From contig DATBRV010000011.1 in assembly GCA_036560145.1 (NCBI GenBank), positions 27,891 through 91,890 on the forward strand: DNA of 64,000 nt, read 5' to 3'. The position numbers were made by a program, and so were the translations under genes. Below, one piece after another: positions 15,702 through 24,069 of this stretch (position 1 is the first letter of the stretch; the number at the start of each line of letters is the position of its first letter). This DNA comes from DATBRV01 sp036560145 (GTDB lineage: Bacteria; Myxococcota_A; UBA9160; SMWR01). The notes below the pieces were generated by a model. That model saw only the letters and a list, made by a program, of their open reading frames with translations. It was not told the origin of the DNA and did no database searches.

Positions 15702-16025
15702 TCATCCGAGGATGGCGAACGCGATCGCGGCGCCGATCGACCACGCGACCAGGACGTTCAGGGCCATCAGCACGAGCCGCGCGGGAAGGCGGAGGCCGGC
15801 GAGCATCGGATACACGGGGCCGCTCAGTACGCTGAGGGCGACGAGGTAAGGCACCCCCTTGAGGGTGAGCATCGAGAAGAAGCCGCTCGACTCCGCCTCG
15901 ATCGTGAAGAGGCCGGTCGCCACACCGAGCCACGGCGCGATCACGAATCCCAGCAGCGCGGTTCCGAAAAAGACGAGCAGGCCGTATCCGGCGGCGTGAA
16001 GGTAGCTTCGGGTCTCGAAGCTCAA
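15702..16025 (-). CDS. Small membrane protein, three helices
   Basis: 107 residues from a TTG at 16025, 19 bp after the stop of the upstream gene. Hydrophobic segments at about 9-34 (AAGYGLLVFFGTALLGFVIAPWL), 48-70 and 76-104. No motif is recognised. The frame is open further upstream, but that part overlaps the mutase-like gene in another frame and has no membrane-protein character. It is probably co-transcribed with the HabA-like gene. Confidence 0.5.
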   Translation of the reverse strand: MSFETRSYLHAAGYGLLVFFGTALLGFVIAPWLGVATGLFTIEAESSGFFSMLTLKGVPYLVALSVLSGPVYPMLAGLRLPARLVLMALNVLVAWSIGAAIAFAILG

Positions 16026-16044
16026 CGGCGGCTCGCGCTGCGGG

Positions 16045-16464
16045 TCACGTGGCGGCTCGCCGATGTAGCCCCCAGAGCACGAGAGCTGCGCACAGCAATG
16101 GCGCCACGACGCCGCCGATCGGGCTGATCCGAAGGATCGTCTCCGCCCAGGGCGACGCTTCGAAGCCGGCCCCGGCGAGGATCGGCTGGCTCGCCCCGAC
16201 GATCGCGGAAAACAGCGGAATCCCCCAGTTCGCGTAGGCGCCGACGACGCCCGTCGCGTACGCGCACGTCGCCGCGCGACCCTCGAGGCCGAGTCGCGGC
16301 CACGCAACTCCGAGAACGATCAGGAAGATCGCGTTGACGACCCCTTCGACGTGCGCCGCGACCCCCATGCGGGGATTCTCGAGCGCATACGCCGCCAGGC
16401 CGGTAAGGAGCCCGAGCAGGTAGAGGGCAAAGCCGTGCCGAAGCAGCCGCTGCTCGCGGTCCAT
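16045..16464 (-). CDS. Hydroxylaminobenzene mutase / styrene-oxide-isomerase-like membrane protein
   Basis: 139 residues with four membrane helices. RLLRHGFALYLLGLLTG, NPRMGVAAHVEGVVNAIFLIVLG and GAYANWGIPL match what I recall of the HabA family, including the conserved His in AAHVEGV and Asn in YANW. Family members isomerise hydroxylaminobenzene to 2-aminophenol, or styrene oxide to phenylacetaldehyde using haem. ATG 16464 follows GGGAGG at 8 bases. No nitroreductase or styrene gene is adjacent, so the substrate is open. Confidence 0.6.
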   Translation of the reverse strand: MDREQRLLRHGFALYLLGLLTGLAAYALENPRMGVAAHVEGVVNAIFLIVLGVAWPRLGLEGRAATCAYATGVVGAYANWGIPLFSAIVGASQPILAGAGFEASPWAETILRISPIGGVVAPLLCAALVLWGLHRRAAT

Positions 16465-16526
16465 GGAAGGGCCTCCCATGAAGGTGTCGCCCGGGAAGCA
16501 GCCTACTCCCGCCGGGCCCGCGGCGC

Positions 16527-17234
16527 TCACACCAGGCCGAGGGCGAGAGCGACGAAGCCCGGCCCCGACAATCCGGCGTGCAGGAAGGCCGCGAGCCAGG
16601 TGTTTCGCCGTCGCTGCGCGATCCAGGGAACCAGCACGAGGCTCGGCAGCAGGACGAGCAGGTTTCCCAGCCCGAAGGCGGTGTGGAACGCGCCCCAGAG
16701 AGCGGCGTTGAGAAGCCAGGCGCGCTCGCCCAGACGGGCCTGCATGCGCGGCAGCGAGATGCCCCGCCAGACGAGCTCCTCGCCCAGGATGTTGATGGGC
16801 CAATACACGGTCCACAGACCGAGCATCCACAGCCGGGGGCCGACCAGCGGTTGCACGTGCCGCGAGAACGGCGGATTGGGATCGAGGCCCAGCAGGAAGC
16901 ACGAACGGAACGCGGCTGCGCTTCCGAGCGCGATGCCGAGCAGCCCCAGCCAACCCCAGCGCCAGTCGGCCGACGAGGGTCGGCGCAGACGGAGCCGATC
17001 GATCCAGTGCTGGCTGCGTCGCTCTCCTCGCAGGATCCGCGAGCCGCCCACGAGGATGGGTGCGAAGACCAGCGGCAGGGCGAGCAGCATCCAGGCGGCC
17101 ATGGGATCCACGCCGGCCGCCGACAGCGCCGGCACGCCCCACCCGACGACGCCAGCCACCAGGCAGCCGCCTCCCAGGAAGAGGGCTACGTCGGGAAGCA
17201 GGCTGGGCGGCTCCGGTCGGGCGCCGTCGCTCAT
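16527..17234 (-). CDS. CPBP-family intramembrane metalloprotease
   Basis: 235 residues, about six to seven membrane helices. The CAAX/CPBP signature is present: ILGEELVWRG (the EExxxR motif) near residue 150, GAFHTAFG near 185 and FLHAGLSGPG near 220, together giving the Glu/His active-site set. Bacterial members cleave membrane peptides or are linked to bacteriocin self-immunity; no bacteriocin gene is seen here. It follows the MAPEG gene by 9 bp on the same strand. Confidence 0.8.
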   Translation of the reverse strand: MSDGARPEPPSLLPDVALFLGGGCLVAGVVGWGVPALSAAGVDPMAAWMLLALPLVFAPILVGGSRILRGERRSQHWIDRLRLRRPSSADWRWGWLGLLGIALGSAAAFRSCFLLGLDPNPPFSRHVQPLVGPRLWMLGLWTVYWPINILGEELVWRGISLPRMQARLGERAWLLNAALWGAFHTAFGLGNLLVLLPSLVLVPWIAQRRRNTWLAAFLHAGLSGPGFVALALGLV

Positions 17235-17243
17235 CGGTTGCGC

Positions 17244-17672
17244 TCACCCCTGCGCAAGCGCGACGCCGGTGACGATGCAGATCCACAGGAGCAGGAGCAC
17301 GGCCCAGCTGGAGAAATACGCCGCGATCCGGTGCTGGAGCTGGTTGCTTCCCGTGTGGATGTAGGTGTGCGCGCAACGCAGCGCGACGTAGAGCCAGGCG
17401 AGGCCGATCACGAGCGTGGTGGCCTGTCCCGTGACCATGGCCGACACGCAGGCGACGTAGAACAGGGTCGGGGCTTCGAAGAGATTGACGAAGTGACGCG
17501 CCAGCTTCGCGGAGGCCTCGGGCTCGCTCCCGTTCTGATAGGTCTTGAAGTACGCAGGGTTCACCGCGCCTTCGCGGACGAAGCGAACGCGCGTGCGGAA
17601 GAGCCTCACCAGGGTCGAGAACGTGAGGAGCACCATCGCGAACATGGGATAGATGAGCGAATGATCCTTCAT
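17244..17672 (-). CDS. MAPEG-family membrane protein
   Basis: 142 residues, four membrane helices. KLARHFVNLFEAPTLFYVA and RCAHTYIHTGSNQLQHR are the MAPEG signatures (conserved Asn/Glu on helix 2, Arg and His on the loop before helix 4). Eukaryotic members conjugate glutathione to lipids or electrophiles; bacterial ones are mostly uncharacterised. Upstream AGGAG precedes ATG 17672. It heads a small minus-strand cluster with the CPBP protease. Confidence 0.82.
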   Translation of the reverse strand: MKDHSLIYPMFAMVLLTFSTLVRLFRTRVRFVREGAVNPAYFKTYQNGSEPEASAKLARHFVNLFEAPTLFYVACVSAMVTGQATTLVIGLAWLYVALRCAHTYIHTGSNQLQHRIAAYFSSWAVLLLLWICIVTGVALAQG

Positions 17673-17738
17673 TTTGTCGGCTCCTCGTGCGGTCGTCGGT
17701 CGGTCATCTCTCCGAGCAGCCGCTCGGCCCCCTGGCGA

Positions 17739-18434
17739 TCACGGCAGCAGCCAGGCGTACCCTTCGCGCAGGGCCTTGCGGCCGCCGCTCTCCAGGATCT
17801 CGCCGTGGGCGACCACGACGCGATCGAAATCCCAGGCGAGGATGCGCTCGAGGCTTTGCCGCGCGGCGACGCGATCTCGGATCAGGAAGGGATCCAGCCT
17901 GGACGGACCGAAGCGCCCGTAGCTCCGGATCAGCTTCATGAGCAGCCGTGTCGGCGCCGCCGCGCGCGGGCCGAAGTTGAAGGCGAGATCGCACAGGATC
18001 AGCGTGCGGCTGGCGCGGTGGAAGAAGGTCACCTCGTTCTCGTACGGCCTCCCGCGGAAGAAGGTCTGCTGCACCTCGTCCCGCCATTCCTCGGGCGCGT
18101 CGTCGCCGAGCACCGCCTCGAAGCGGAGGTCGGGGCGCTTGCGCTCGAGCCCGGGCCCCACCCAGAGGCGCGCCTCCGGGTAGACCTTCGCGACCTCGCC
18201 CGCGTACAGGTGATGGACGCGATTGGGCGCGACCACGTAGCGGACGCGGCCGAGCGCATCGAGCTCCGCGCGCAGCCCCTCGTCGAGAGCGACCGGGGAG
18301 TGGAGCAGCAGCCGACCGCCGGAGAGCCGGATCACGGTCATCCGGGTTCCCACCGGCAGCCCGTAGAAGGTCTGCGGCCGATCCGCGACCCAGAGGTCCT
18401 TCGCCAACGCCCTCAGAGGATCGAGCGGGCTCAC
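17739..18434 (-). CDS. DUF4336-type metallo-beta-lactamase-like protein
   Basis: 231 residues from GTG 18434, which overlaps the upstream stop region by design (CCTAGCGTGAGC). LWVADRPQTFYGLPVGTRMTV and RYVVAPNRVHHLYAGEVAKVYP are typical of DUF4336 proteins, a degenerate metallo-beta-lactamase fold with few of the metal ligands; LILCDLAFNF and VVVAHGEILES supply later candidate ligands (Asp, His). The substrate is unknown. Translation is probably coupled to the CMD-like gene. Confidence 0.65.
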   Translation of the reverse strand: MSPLDPLRALAKDLWVADRPQTFYGLPVGTRMTVIRLSGGRLLLHSPVALDEGLRAELDALGRVRYVVAPNRVHHLYAGEVAKVYPEARLWVGPGLERKRPDLRFEAVLGDDAPEEWRDEVQQTFFRGRPYENEVTFFHRASRTLILCDLAFNFGPRAAAPTRLLMKLIRSYGRFGPSRLDPFLIRDRVAARQSLERILAWDFDRVVVAHGEILESGGRKALREGYAWLLP

Positions 18435-18435
18435 G

Positions 18436-19014
18436 CTAGGCGCCTTCCTCCCGTGCAGCATCGATCCATGCGGGCGCCTCGAATCCGGCATCCAGCTCGA
18501 CCTGGAGCGAATTGAGCGCGGTCGCGATCAGCGTGTATTGGCCGATCGTGAAGACGATGTCGAGGAGTTGCTTGTGGCTGAAGTGGGCGGCCAGGGTCTT
18601 CCATGTCTCTTCGGCGATCCGACCGTCGTTCCTGGTTTCGAGACAGGCCCGCAACAGGGCGGCCTCGCTGCTCGACCAGGAAGCGTGATCCGGCCCCGAC
18701 TCGATTCTCGCGACTTCGTCCGAGGTGAGCGCGCGAAGCGCCTCGCTGATCCTGGCGTGGTGCGACCAGGGGTAGATGGCTCGCCAGGCGAAGGAAGTCC
18801 CGAGGATCAGGAGCTGGCGATCCCGTGCGGGCAGGGACGAGTTCGGCATGACGTGCACGGCAAACGGCAGCCAGGCCGCGTAGAGATCCGGATGCGCGCC
18901 GAAGGTGAGGTGCATGTTGGGAACGTATCCGCCGAGCGATTCGATTCGCTCGAACTCGGCCTCGGAGCGCGGATCCGCCTGGCGGCGCTCGATCGGCGGG
19001 ATGCGCGCCTTCAT
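18436..19014 (-). CDS. Carboxymuconolactone-decarboxylase-family protein (AhpD-like fold, no CxxC)
   Basis: 192 residues from ATG 19014 (MKARIPPIERRQ). Residues ~50-150 form the all-helical CMD/AhpD fold, seen as LPARDRQLLILGTSFAWRAIYPWSHHARI. The CxxC found in AhpD peroxidases is absent at the helix where it would sit, and a WSHHARI stretch takes its place, as in many uncharacterised members of this family. A redox role is therefore unlikely. Overlapping layout with the DUF4336 gene downstream suggests one transcript. Confidence 0.75.
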   Translation of the reverse strand: MKARIPPIERRQADPRSEAEFERIESLGGYVPNMHLTFGAHPDLYAAWLPFAVHVMPNSSLPARDRQLLILGTSFAWRAIYPWSHHARISEALRALTSDEVARIESGPDHASWSSSEAALLRACLETRNDGRIAEETWKTLAAHFSHKQLLDIVFTIGQYTLIATALNSLQVELDAGFEAPAWIDAAREEGA

Positions 19015-19034
19015 TCGTCCTCCCGGGCGCTTCG

Positions 19035-19412
19035 TCAGGCCGCGCGCTTCGATGCCGCGGCCGTGCGGATCGAAAGCACGAGGCCCGCGAGCGCGATGGC
19101 GTACAGGATTCCCTTGACGAAGACGACCGTCGCGGTCGCGAGCCCGGAGACGTCCTGGGCCGCGCCGCGCTCGAGCTGGCCGAAGAAGCTGCCGTAGAGC
19201 CCGCCGCACAGGACGGCCCAGGCGGCGACCAGCAGCACCGGTCCGTTTTGCTTCCGGCGCGAGACCGCGCGCGCAGCGTACAGCAGCAGCGCGCCCGCGA
19301 TGAAGTCGTCGACGTAGCCGGAGATGGTTTCGAAGTTGGTGCGGCGCCGGAGCGCCTCGAGCAGGGGAAGCGCGACTCCCATCGCGTAGGCAGCGGCCAG
19401 CTCGAAACGCAT
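19035..19412 (-). CDS. Hypothetical four-helix membrane protein
   Basis: 125 residues. Hydrophobic segments at about 5-20, 33-50, 58-78 and 92-115; charged loops RRRTNFETISGYVDDF and RRKQNG lie between them. No family is recognised. It precedes the CMD-like gene by 20 bp and is divergent from the SRPBCC operon, with 118 bp between starts. Confidence 0.55.
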   Translation of the reverse strand: MRFELAAAYAMGVALPLLEALRRRTNFETISGYVDDFIAGALLLYAARAVSRRKQNGPVLLVAAWAVLCGGLYGSFFGQLERGAAQDVSGLATATVVFVKGILYAIALAGLVLSIRTAAASKRAA

Positions 19413-19530
19413 GCGCCCCTCCCGATGCCGGATCCTAGCCCTTCAGGCGCTTCGTGAAGAAGGCCAGGATCTCGGGACCGCCGTCGCAGCCAGGGTGCTA
19501 GGCTGGATTCTCGCGACGCCCGGAGGAGCC

Positions 19531-19965
19531 GTGGGTCTTGTACGCGCCGAGATCGAGATCGACGCCCCGGCCGAGCGGATCTTCGACATCCTGACCGACC
19601 TGTCAGCCTACCCCGAGTGGAATCCCTTCACGCCGCGGGTCGAATCGACGCTGCGCCGGGGCGATCCCGTGCACCTCTACGTCCGGCTGCGCGGGGAGCG
19701 GCTCGCACACCGCGTCGAGTACGTCACCCAGCATGACCGGCCGTCGCGCCTGTGCTGGGGGACGACGATCGGCCCGCGCTTCCTGCTCCGGGCGGAGCGA
19801 TGCCAGACGCTCACGCCCATCGACGAACGCCGGACCCGCTTCGTGAACCAGGACGTTCTGCGCGGCTGGCTCGCGCCCCTCGTGATGCTCGCCTACGGCG
19901 GCGCCATGCAGCGGGGCTTCGAGTCGGTCGCCACCGCGCTCAAGAAGCGCGCCGAGTCGAGCTAG
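19531..19965 (+). CDS. SRPBCC-family protein
   Basis: 144 residues. VRAEIEIDAPAERIFDILTDLSAYPEWNPF is the classical N-terminal strand-helix of the Bet v1/START-like SRPBCC fold, a hydrophobic-ligand pocket, and TIGPRFLLRAERCQTLTP plus GAMQRGFESVATALKKR (C-terminal helix) complete it. It probably binds or delivers a lipid or aromatic ligand. The GTG at 19531 is preceded by GGAGGAG; a TAGGCT box at 19499-19504 may be the -10 element. It is the first gene of a five-gene coupled operon to 23542. Confidence 0.8.
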   Translation: MGLVRAEIEIDAPAERIFDILTDLSAYPEWNPFTPRVESTLRRGDPVHLYVRLRGERLAHRVEYVTQHDRPSRLCWGTTIGPRFLLRAERCQTLTPIDERRTRFVNQDVLRGWLAPLVMLAYGGAMQRGFESVATALKKRAESS

Positions 19966-19979
19966 CGAAGGAGCCCCCC

Positions 19980-21080
19980 TTGTCCGATCAAACCGCCGCG
20001 CAGCGCCTGATGTCCGGGAAATCCTGGGAGGAGTTCTGCGACACGTTGAAGAGCGCCGGCAAGACCATCCTCGCCGAGGGCTCGCCCGAGAATCCGCTGG
20101 ATCGCGCGGAGGGCTTCCGGTATCTGAGCCGCCTCGCCCGCGCCGCCCTCGAGACCTTCGTCGAGCACGCGGATCCGCTCGCGCCCGTCCTGCACCGCCC
20201 GGTGCACGAGACCGCGAAGATCGGCGCCGACAATCCGGACAACTACTACCAGCACGCGACCCTCAGCGGGAAGCACGAGTACCGGATCACCGGCACGCGC
20301 GGCACGATCCACTATCTGGATTTTGCGACGCAGTCGAGCGGCGTCGCGAGCTCCGGCAGCTCGCGCCAGGGGGGGCACCTCGACGCGGCCGATCTCGAGA
20401 TCGGGCCCGATGGCCGCTTCGAGATCCTGCTGAGCTGCGAGCCGAAGAAAGGCAACTGGCTGGCGATGACGCCCGACACCACCGCGCTGATCGTGCGCCA
20501 GACCTACCTCGACCGCGATCGCGAGCAGCCCGCGCAGCTCCGGATCGAGCGGCTCGGCGGCGACGGCAAGCCGACGCCCCTCACCCCGGAAGCGCTCGAC
20601 GCCGGATTCAAGGCCGCCGCGGGTCTCGTGGTGGGCTGCGCCGCGCTCTTCTCGGGCTGGGCCCAGGGCTTCCAGAAGCACACCAACCAGCTTCCGAAGT
20701 TCAGCGACGCCATCTCGATGGGGGCCGGCGGCGACCCGAACATCGGCTACTACCACAGCTACTGGAAGCTCGGCCCCGAAGAGGCGCTGCTGATCGAGGT
20801 GATGCCGCCCGCCTGCGAGCACTGGAACTTCCAGCTCGACAACCACTGGATGGAATCCCTCGACTACCGCCACCACCGCATCCACATCAACAAGCACACC
20901 GCGCGGTACCAGCGAGACGGCAGCGTGCGGATCGTGGTGGCGCACCGCGATCCCGGCGTTCCGAACTGGATCGAGACCGCCGGCCACTCGCAGGGCACCA
21001 TGTGCTTCCGCTGGATCCGCGCCGATGCGCATCCCCAGCCGGCGACGCGGGTCGTGAAGCTCTCGGAGCTGGAGGCTTGA
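19980..21080 (+). CDS. DUF1214-like protein
   Basis: 366 residues from a TTG at 19980 preceded by GAAGGAG. The central NPDNYYQHATLSGKHEYRI and GTRGTIHYLDFATQSSG, and C-terminal FQLDNHWMESLDYRHHRI plus IVVAHRDPGVPNWIETAGH, match the DUF1214-type beta-rich domain. The function of the family is unknown; such genes often accompany sulfotransferases in actinobacteria and marine proteobacteria, as here. Its stop TGA overlaps the TTG of the sulfotransferase. Confidence 0.75.
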   Translation: MSDQTAAQRLMSGKSWEEFCDTLKSAGKTILAEGSPENPLDRAEGFRYLSRLARAALETFVEHADPLAPVLHRPVHETAKIGADNPDNYYQHATLSGKHEYRITGTRGTIHYLDFATQSSGVASSGSSRQGGHLDAADLEIGPDGRFEILLSCEPKKGNWLAMTPDTTALIVRQTYLDRDREQPAQLRIERLGGDGKPTPLTPEALDAGFKAAAGLVVGCAALFSGWAQGFQKHTNQLPKFSDAISMGAGGDPNIGYYHSYWKLGPEEALLIEVMPPACEHWNFQLDNHWMESLDYRHHRIHINKHTARYQRDGSVRIVVAHRDPGVPNWIETAGHSQGTMCFRWIRADAHPQPATRVVKLSELEA

Positions 21081-22330
21081 GCGCCGCGCCCGCCGCCGGA
21101 TTCCAGCCCCCGCCGTTCCCGCTTCCGGTGCGGGTCGCGCTCACGGGCTGGCGCGCCCTGCAAGAGCTGGGACTGGCGCGGACCTCCCTCGACGAGGCGT
21201 CGCTGCTCGCGGCGGCGCGGCGCGAGAGCGGCCTGCGAGATCTTGGCGACGAGTCCTTTCGGGGGCCGCTGCGCCAGCTGCTCGCGTCGTTGGAAGAGGA
21301 AGCCCACCTGCATCCGCTCGGCCGGCTGCTGCTCCGCCAGAGCCTGGTGCGCGCGCTGGTGAACCGCCTGCGCATCGAGGATCTCTGTCGCCGGCATCCG
21401 GAGATCGGCGAGCTGCCGGTCCGGGAGCCCGTCTTCGTGCTCGGGCTTCAGCGCACCGGCACCACCCTGCTGCACCGTCTGCTGACCTGCGAGCCCGCCC
21501 TTCGCCCGCTGCTCTCGTGGGAGGCGCTCAACCCGGCGCCATTTCCGGGTGTCATCCCGAGCGGAGGCCGCGACCCTCGCATGCGCCTCGCCGAAGTCGC
21601 CGAGCGCGGCCTGCGCTACCTCGCGCCGGAGTTCTTCGCGATCCATCCCGTCGAGGCGCACGCGCCGGAAGAGGACGTGCTGCTGCTCGACCTCAGCTTC
21701 ATGAGCCCCACGGCCGACGCCACCCTGAGCGTTCCCCGCTACTCGGCCTGGCTGCGCGCCACCGATCAGCGCCCGTCGTACCAGATGTTCCGCCGCGCGA
21801 TCCAGTTGTTGCTCTGGCAACGCCCCGGCCGCTGGCTCGGCAAGACCCCCCACCACCTCGAGAACCTCGACGCGCTGCTGGGCGTCTTTCCCGACGCGAA
21901 GGTGATCCAGACCCACCGCGACCCGGTGCGGGTGGTGGCGTCGTACGCGAGCATGATGGCCCACGGCCGGGCGATTTTCAGCGACCGCGTCGACGCCCGC
22001 GCGGTCGGCGCGCAGCTCGCCGGCCAGGCGGTGCGCGCCGTGACGCGCGCGATCTCGGTGCGCGACGCCGCGGCCTCTGGCGCGTTCCACGACGTCGCGT
22101 ATCCGGACCTGCTCGCCGACCCGTTGAAGGAGATCCGGCGCATCTACGATTTTCTCGGGTTCTCGCTCGCGCCCGCGACCGAAGCCTCCATGCAGCGCTG
22201 GCTCGCCGCGAACCCCCAGAACAAGCGCGGCGTTCACCGCTACCGCCTCGAGGACTTCGGCCTGGACCGCGCGCAGCTCGAGCGGAGCTTCGAGCCCTAT
22301 CGCCAGCGTTTCGGCGTGGCCGCCGAATGA
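21077..22330 (+). CDS. Sulfotransferase
   Basis: 417 residues. VFVLGLQRTGTTLLHRLL (~residues 117-134) is the 5'-PSB loop that binds PAPS, and QTHRDPVRVVASYASMM is the 3'-phosphate loop; LGKTPHHLENLDALLGVFP and YPDLLADPLKEIRRIYDFLG are also typical of the Sulfotransfer_3 family. It transfers sulfate to a hydroxyl on a small molecule, sterol or glycan; the acceptor is unknown. TTG 21077 overlaps the upstream TGA; GGAGG lies only one base upstream, so a start a few codons on is possible. Confidence 0.85.
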   Translation: MSAAPAAGFQPPPFPLPVRVALTGWRALQELGLARTSLDEASLLAAARRESGLRDLGDESFRGPLRQLLASLEEEAHLHPLGRLLLRQSLVRALVNRLRIEDLCRRHPEIGELPVREPVFVLGLQRTGTTLLHRLLTCEPALRPLLSWEALNPAPFPGVIPSGGRDPRMRLAEVAERGLRYLAPEFFAIHPVEAHAPEEDVLLLDLSFMSPTADATLSVPRYSAWLRATDQRPSYQMFRRAIQLLLWQRPGRWLGKTPHHLENLDALLGVFPDAKVIQTHRDPVRVVASYASMMAHGRAIFSDRVDARAVGAQLAGQAVRAVTRAISVRDAAASGAFHDVAYPDLLADPLKEIRRIYDFLGFSLAPATEASMQRWLAANPQNKRGVHRYRLEDFGLDRAQLERSFEPYRQRFGVAAE

Positions 22331-22340
22331 GGAGGTGCGC

Positions 22341-23192
22341 GTGAGCGACATGCAAGGCCGCGTCTGCCTGGTGACCGGTGCCACCGACGGCCACGGCCGC
22401 GCGGTCGCCCGCGCGCTCGCAAAGCGGGGCGCCGACCTCGTAATGCTCGGACGCAGCCCCGAGAAATGCCGCCGCGTGCAGGCCGAGATCGCCGCCGAGA
22501 GCGGCGGCAAGAGCCCCGAGGTCCTGCTCTGCGATCTCGCCTCGCGCGAAGCGGTCGACCGCGCCGCCTCCGAATACCTCGCCAGCGGCAGGCCGCTGCA
22601 CGTGCTCGTCAACAACGCGGGCCTTGTCAGCCAGACCCGCGAGTGCAACGCCGAGGGAATCGAGCTCACCTTCGCCGTCAACTACCTCTCGATGTTCCAG
22701 CTCACCCTGCGCCTGCTGCCGCGCCTGCTGGAGAGCGCCCCCGCGCGCATCGTGAACATCTCCTCCGACACCTATCGCATGGCCACGCTCGACTTCGCGG
22801 ACCTCCAGCTCGAGCGCGGCTACTCCTTCATGCGCGCCTACGGCCGCTCCAAGCTCGCCATCACGTACTTCACGCTCGAGCTCGCCCGCCGCCTCGCAGG
22901 CCGCGGCGTCACCGTGAACGCCGTCGATCCGGGGCCGGTTGCGTCGAACATCGGCGCCAACAACCCGGGCCTCGCCTACCGGATCGTCGCGCCGATCATC
23001 CGCCGTCTCTTCCCCAGCCCGGAGCGCGCCGCGCGCACGGCCCTGATGCTCGCCACCGACCCGAAGCTCGAAGCGGAGACCGGCGGCTACTACCGCTCCC
23101 TCCGGAGGCGGGAGCGTCCGCTGGTGTTCGACACGGCGACCAGCGACCGGCTGTGGCGACTCAGCGCCGAGCTGACGCGCGTTTCGATGTGA
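22341..23192 (+). CDS. Short-chain dehydrogenase/reductase
   Basis: 283 residues. Rossmann motif CLVTGATDGHGRAVARAL, NNAGLVS, catalytic NISSDTYR and YGRSKLAITYF (Tyr and Lys) are all present; the profile is closest to the retinol-dehydrogenase/WW-domain-oxidoreductase-like group acting on lipid or steroid alcohols. The GTG at 22341 was preferred over 22335 because GGAGG (22331-22335) then has 5-base spacing. It follows the sulfotransferase by 10 bp. Confidence 0.85.
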   Translation: MSDMQGRVCLVTGATDGHGRAVARALAKRGADLVMLGRSPEKCRRVQAEIAAESGGKSPEVLLCDLASREAVDRAASEYLASGRPLHVLVNNAGLVSQTRECNAEGIELTFAVNYLSMFQLTLRLLPRLLESAPARIVNISSDTYRMATLDFADLQLERGYSFMRAYGRSKLAITYFTLELARRLAGRGVTVNAVDPGPVASNIGANNPGLAYRIVAPIIRRLFPSPERAARTALMLATDPKLEAETGGYYRSLRRRERPLVFDTATSDRLWRLSAELTRVSM

Positions 23193-23542
23193 GGAAGATC
23201 CTGGCGTTCGCCTGCGTCGTCGAGGTCGGCACCGGCCTCGCCCTGATGATCGATCCTGCCCTCGTCGTGAGGGCGCTGCTGGGCGCGATGATCTCCCCGA
23301 TCGGGACGCTGCTCGGCCGCTGCTTCGGCATCGCGCTGCTCTCGCTCGGAGTCGCGTGCTGGCCGGGCCGGCTGCACGTCGCGAGCGGCTCGCCCGCCGT
23401 CCGGGCGATGCTGATCTACAACGCGCTGATCGCGTTGTATCTCGCCTACCTCGGAACCATCGCGCATCTGGGCGGCGCGCTGCTCTGGCCGGCCGTCGTG
23501 CTGCACGGCGTGGTGGCGGGACTACTCCTGAATCGCCGCTGA
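23189..23542 (+). CDS. Small membrane protein, four helices
   Basis: 117 residues from a GTG overlapping the SDR stop (GTGA). Hydrophobic segments cover residues ~5-20, 30-55, 72-90 and 97-112; APAVRAMLIYNALIALYLAYLG-like sequence lacks charged residues in the core. No family is recognised. As the last gene of the sulfotransferase operon it may anchor or transport the product. Its last 21 bp overlap the convergent gene. Confidence 0.6.
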   Translation: MRKILAFACVVEVGTGLALMIDPALVVRALLGAMISPIGTLLGRCFGIALLSLGVACWPGRLHVASGSPAVRAMLIYNALIALYLAYLGTIAHLGGALLWPAVVLHGVVAGLLLNRR

Positions 23543-23995
23543 GAGCTGAAGCGCGACGAAGCCGAGCACTCCGGCGAAACACAGCAGGTGATCCCGGCAG
23601 ATCGACCGCGCCAGCGCGCTCTGCCGTGCGGCCGGGTCCTTGCGGGCGCCCAGGCGCACCGCGTTCGGAACCACCCGCCCGACGGCGAGCAGGATCGGGG
23701 CGCCGGAGAGCAGCAGCGACGCGAACGCCCGCCAGCGCGGGCCCTGGCCCCCGGCGATCTGGACCGCCAGCGTGATCAGCGTGATCGCCATGGCCACCGC
23801 CACCAGGTGACCCATCGGCGAAGCGTCAGTGGTGACGCGGCGATAGTACCCGGCGATCGAGGCGAGCACGGGCTCCGGCAGCTCGGCGTCCGGCCGCCGC
23901 GAGCGCAGCACCTGGACGTCGAACATCAGGTCCATCCACAAGACCGCCAGCAGGAACCCGCCGCAGGCGGCGAGGATCGCGGACGTGGTTGCCAT
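23522..23995 (-). CDS. Hypothetical membrane protein, four helices
   Basis: 157 residues. The N-terminus (ILAACGGFLLAVLWMDLMFDVQVL), two central helices (~residues 68-100) and a C-terminal one suggest a four-helix protein with a lumenal loop containing YYRRVTTDASPMG. The ATG at 23995 has GGAGG 8 bases upstream; an ATG eight codons earlier is in frame. Layout resembles DUF1772-like proteins, without certainty. Confidence 0.55.
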   Translation of the reverse strand: MATTSAILAACGGFLLAVLWMDLMFDVQVLRSRRPDAELPEPVLASIAGYYRRVTTDASPMGHLVAVAMAITLITLAVQIAGGQGPRWRAFASLLLSGAPILLAVGRVVPNAVRLGARKDPAARQSALARSICRDHLLCFAGVLGFVALQLSAAIQE

Positions 23996-24069
23996 AGTGA
24001 CCTGCCTCCGCGGCGCCATGGCCGCTTTGGCATCGCCCGCTGGAGAACTTGCTACGCTGCCGCGCGTCG

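Noticed and set aside
18436..19014. AhpD-like alkylhydroperoxidase
   Set aside because: The CxxC redox motif required for that activity is missing.
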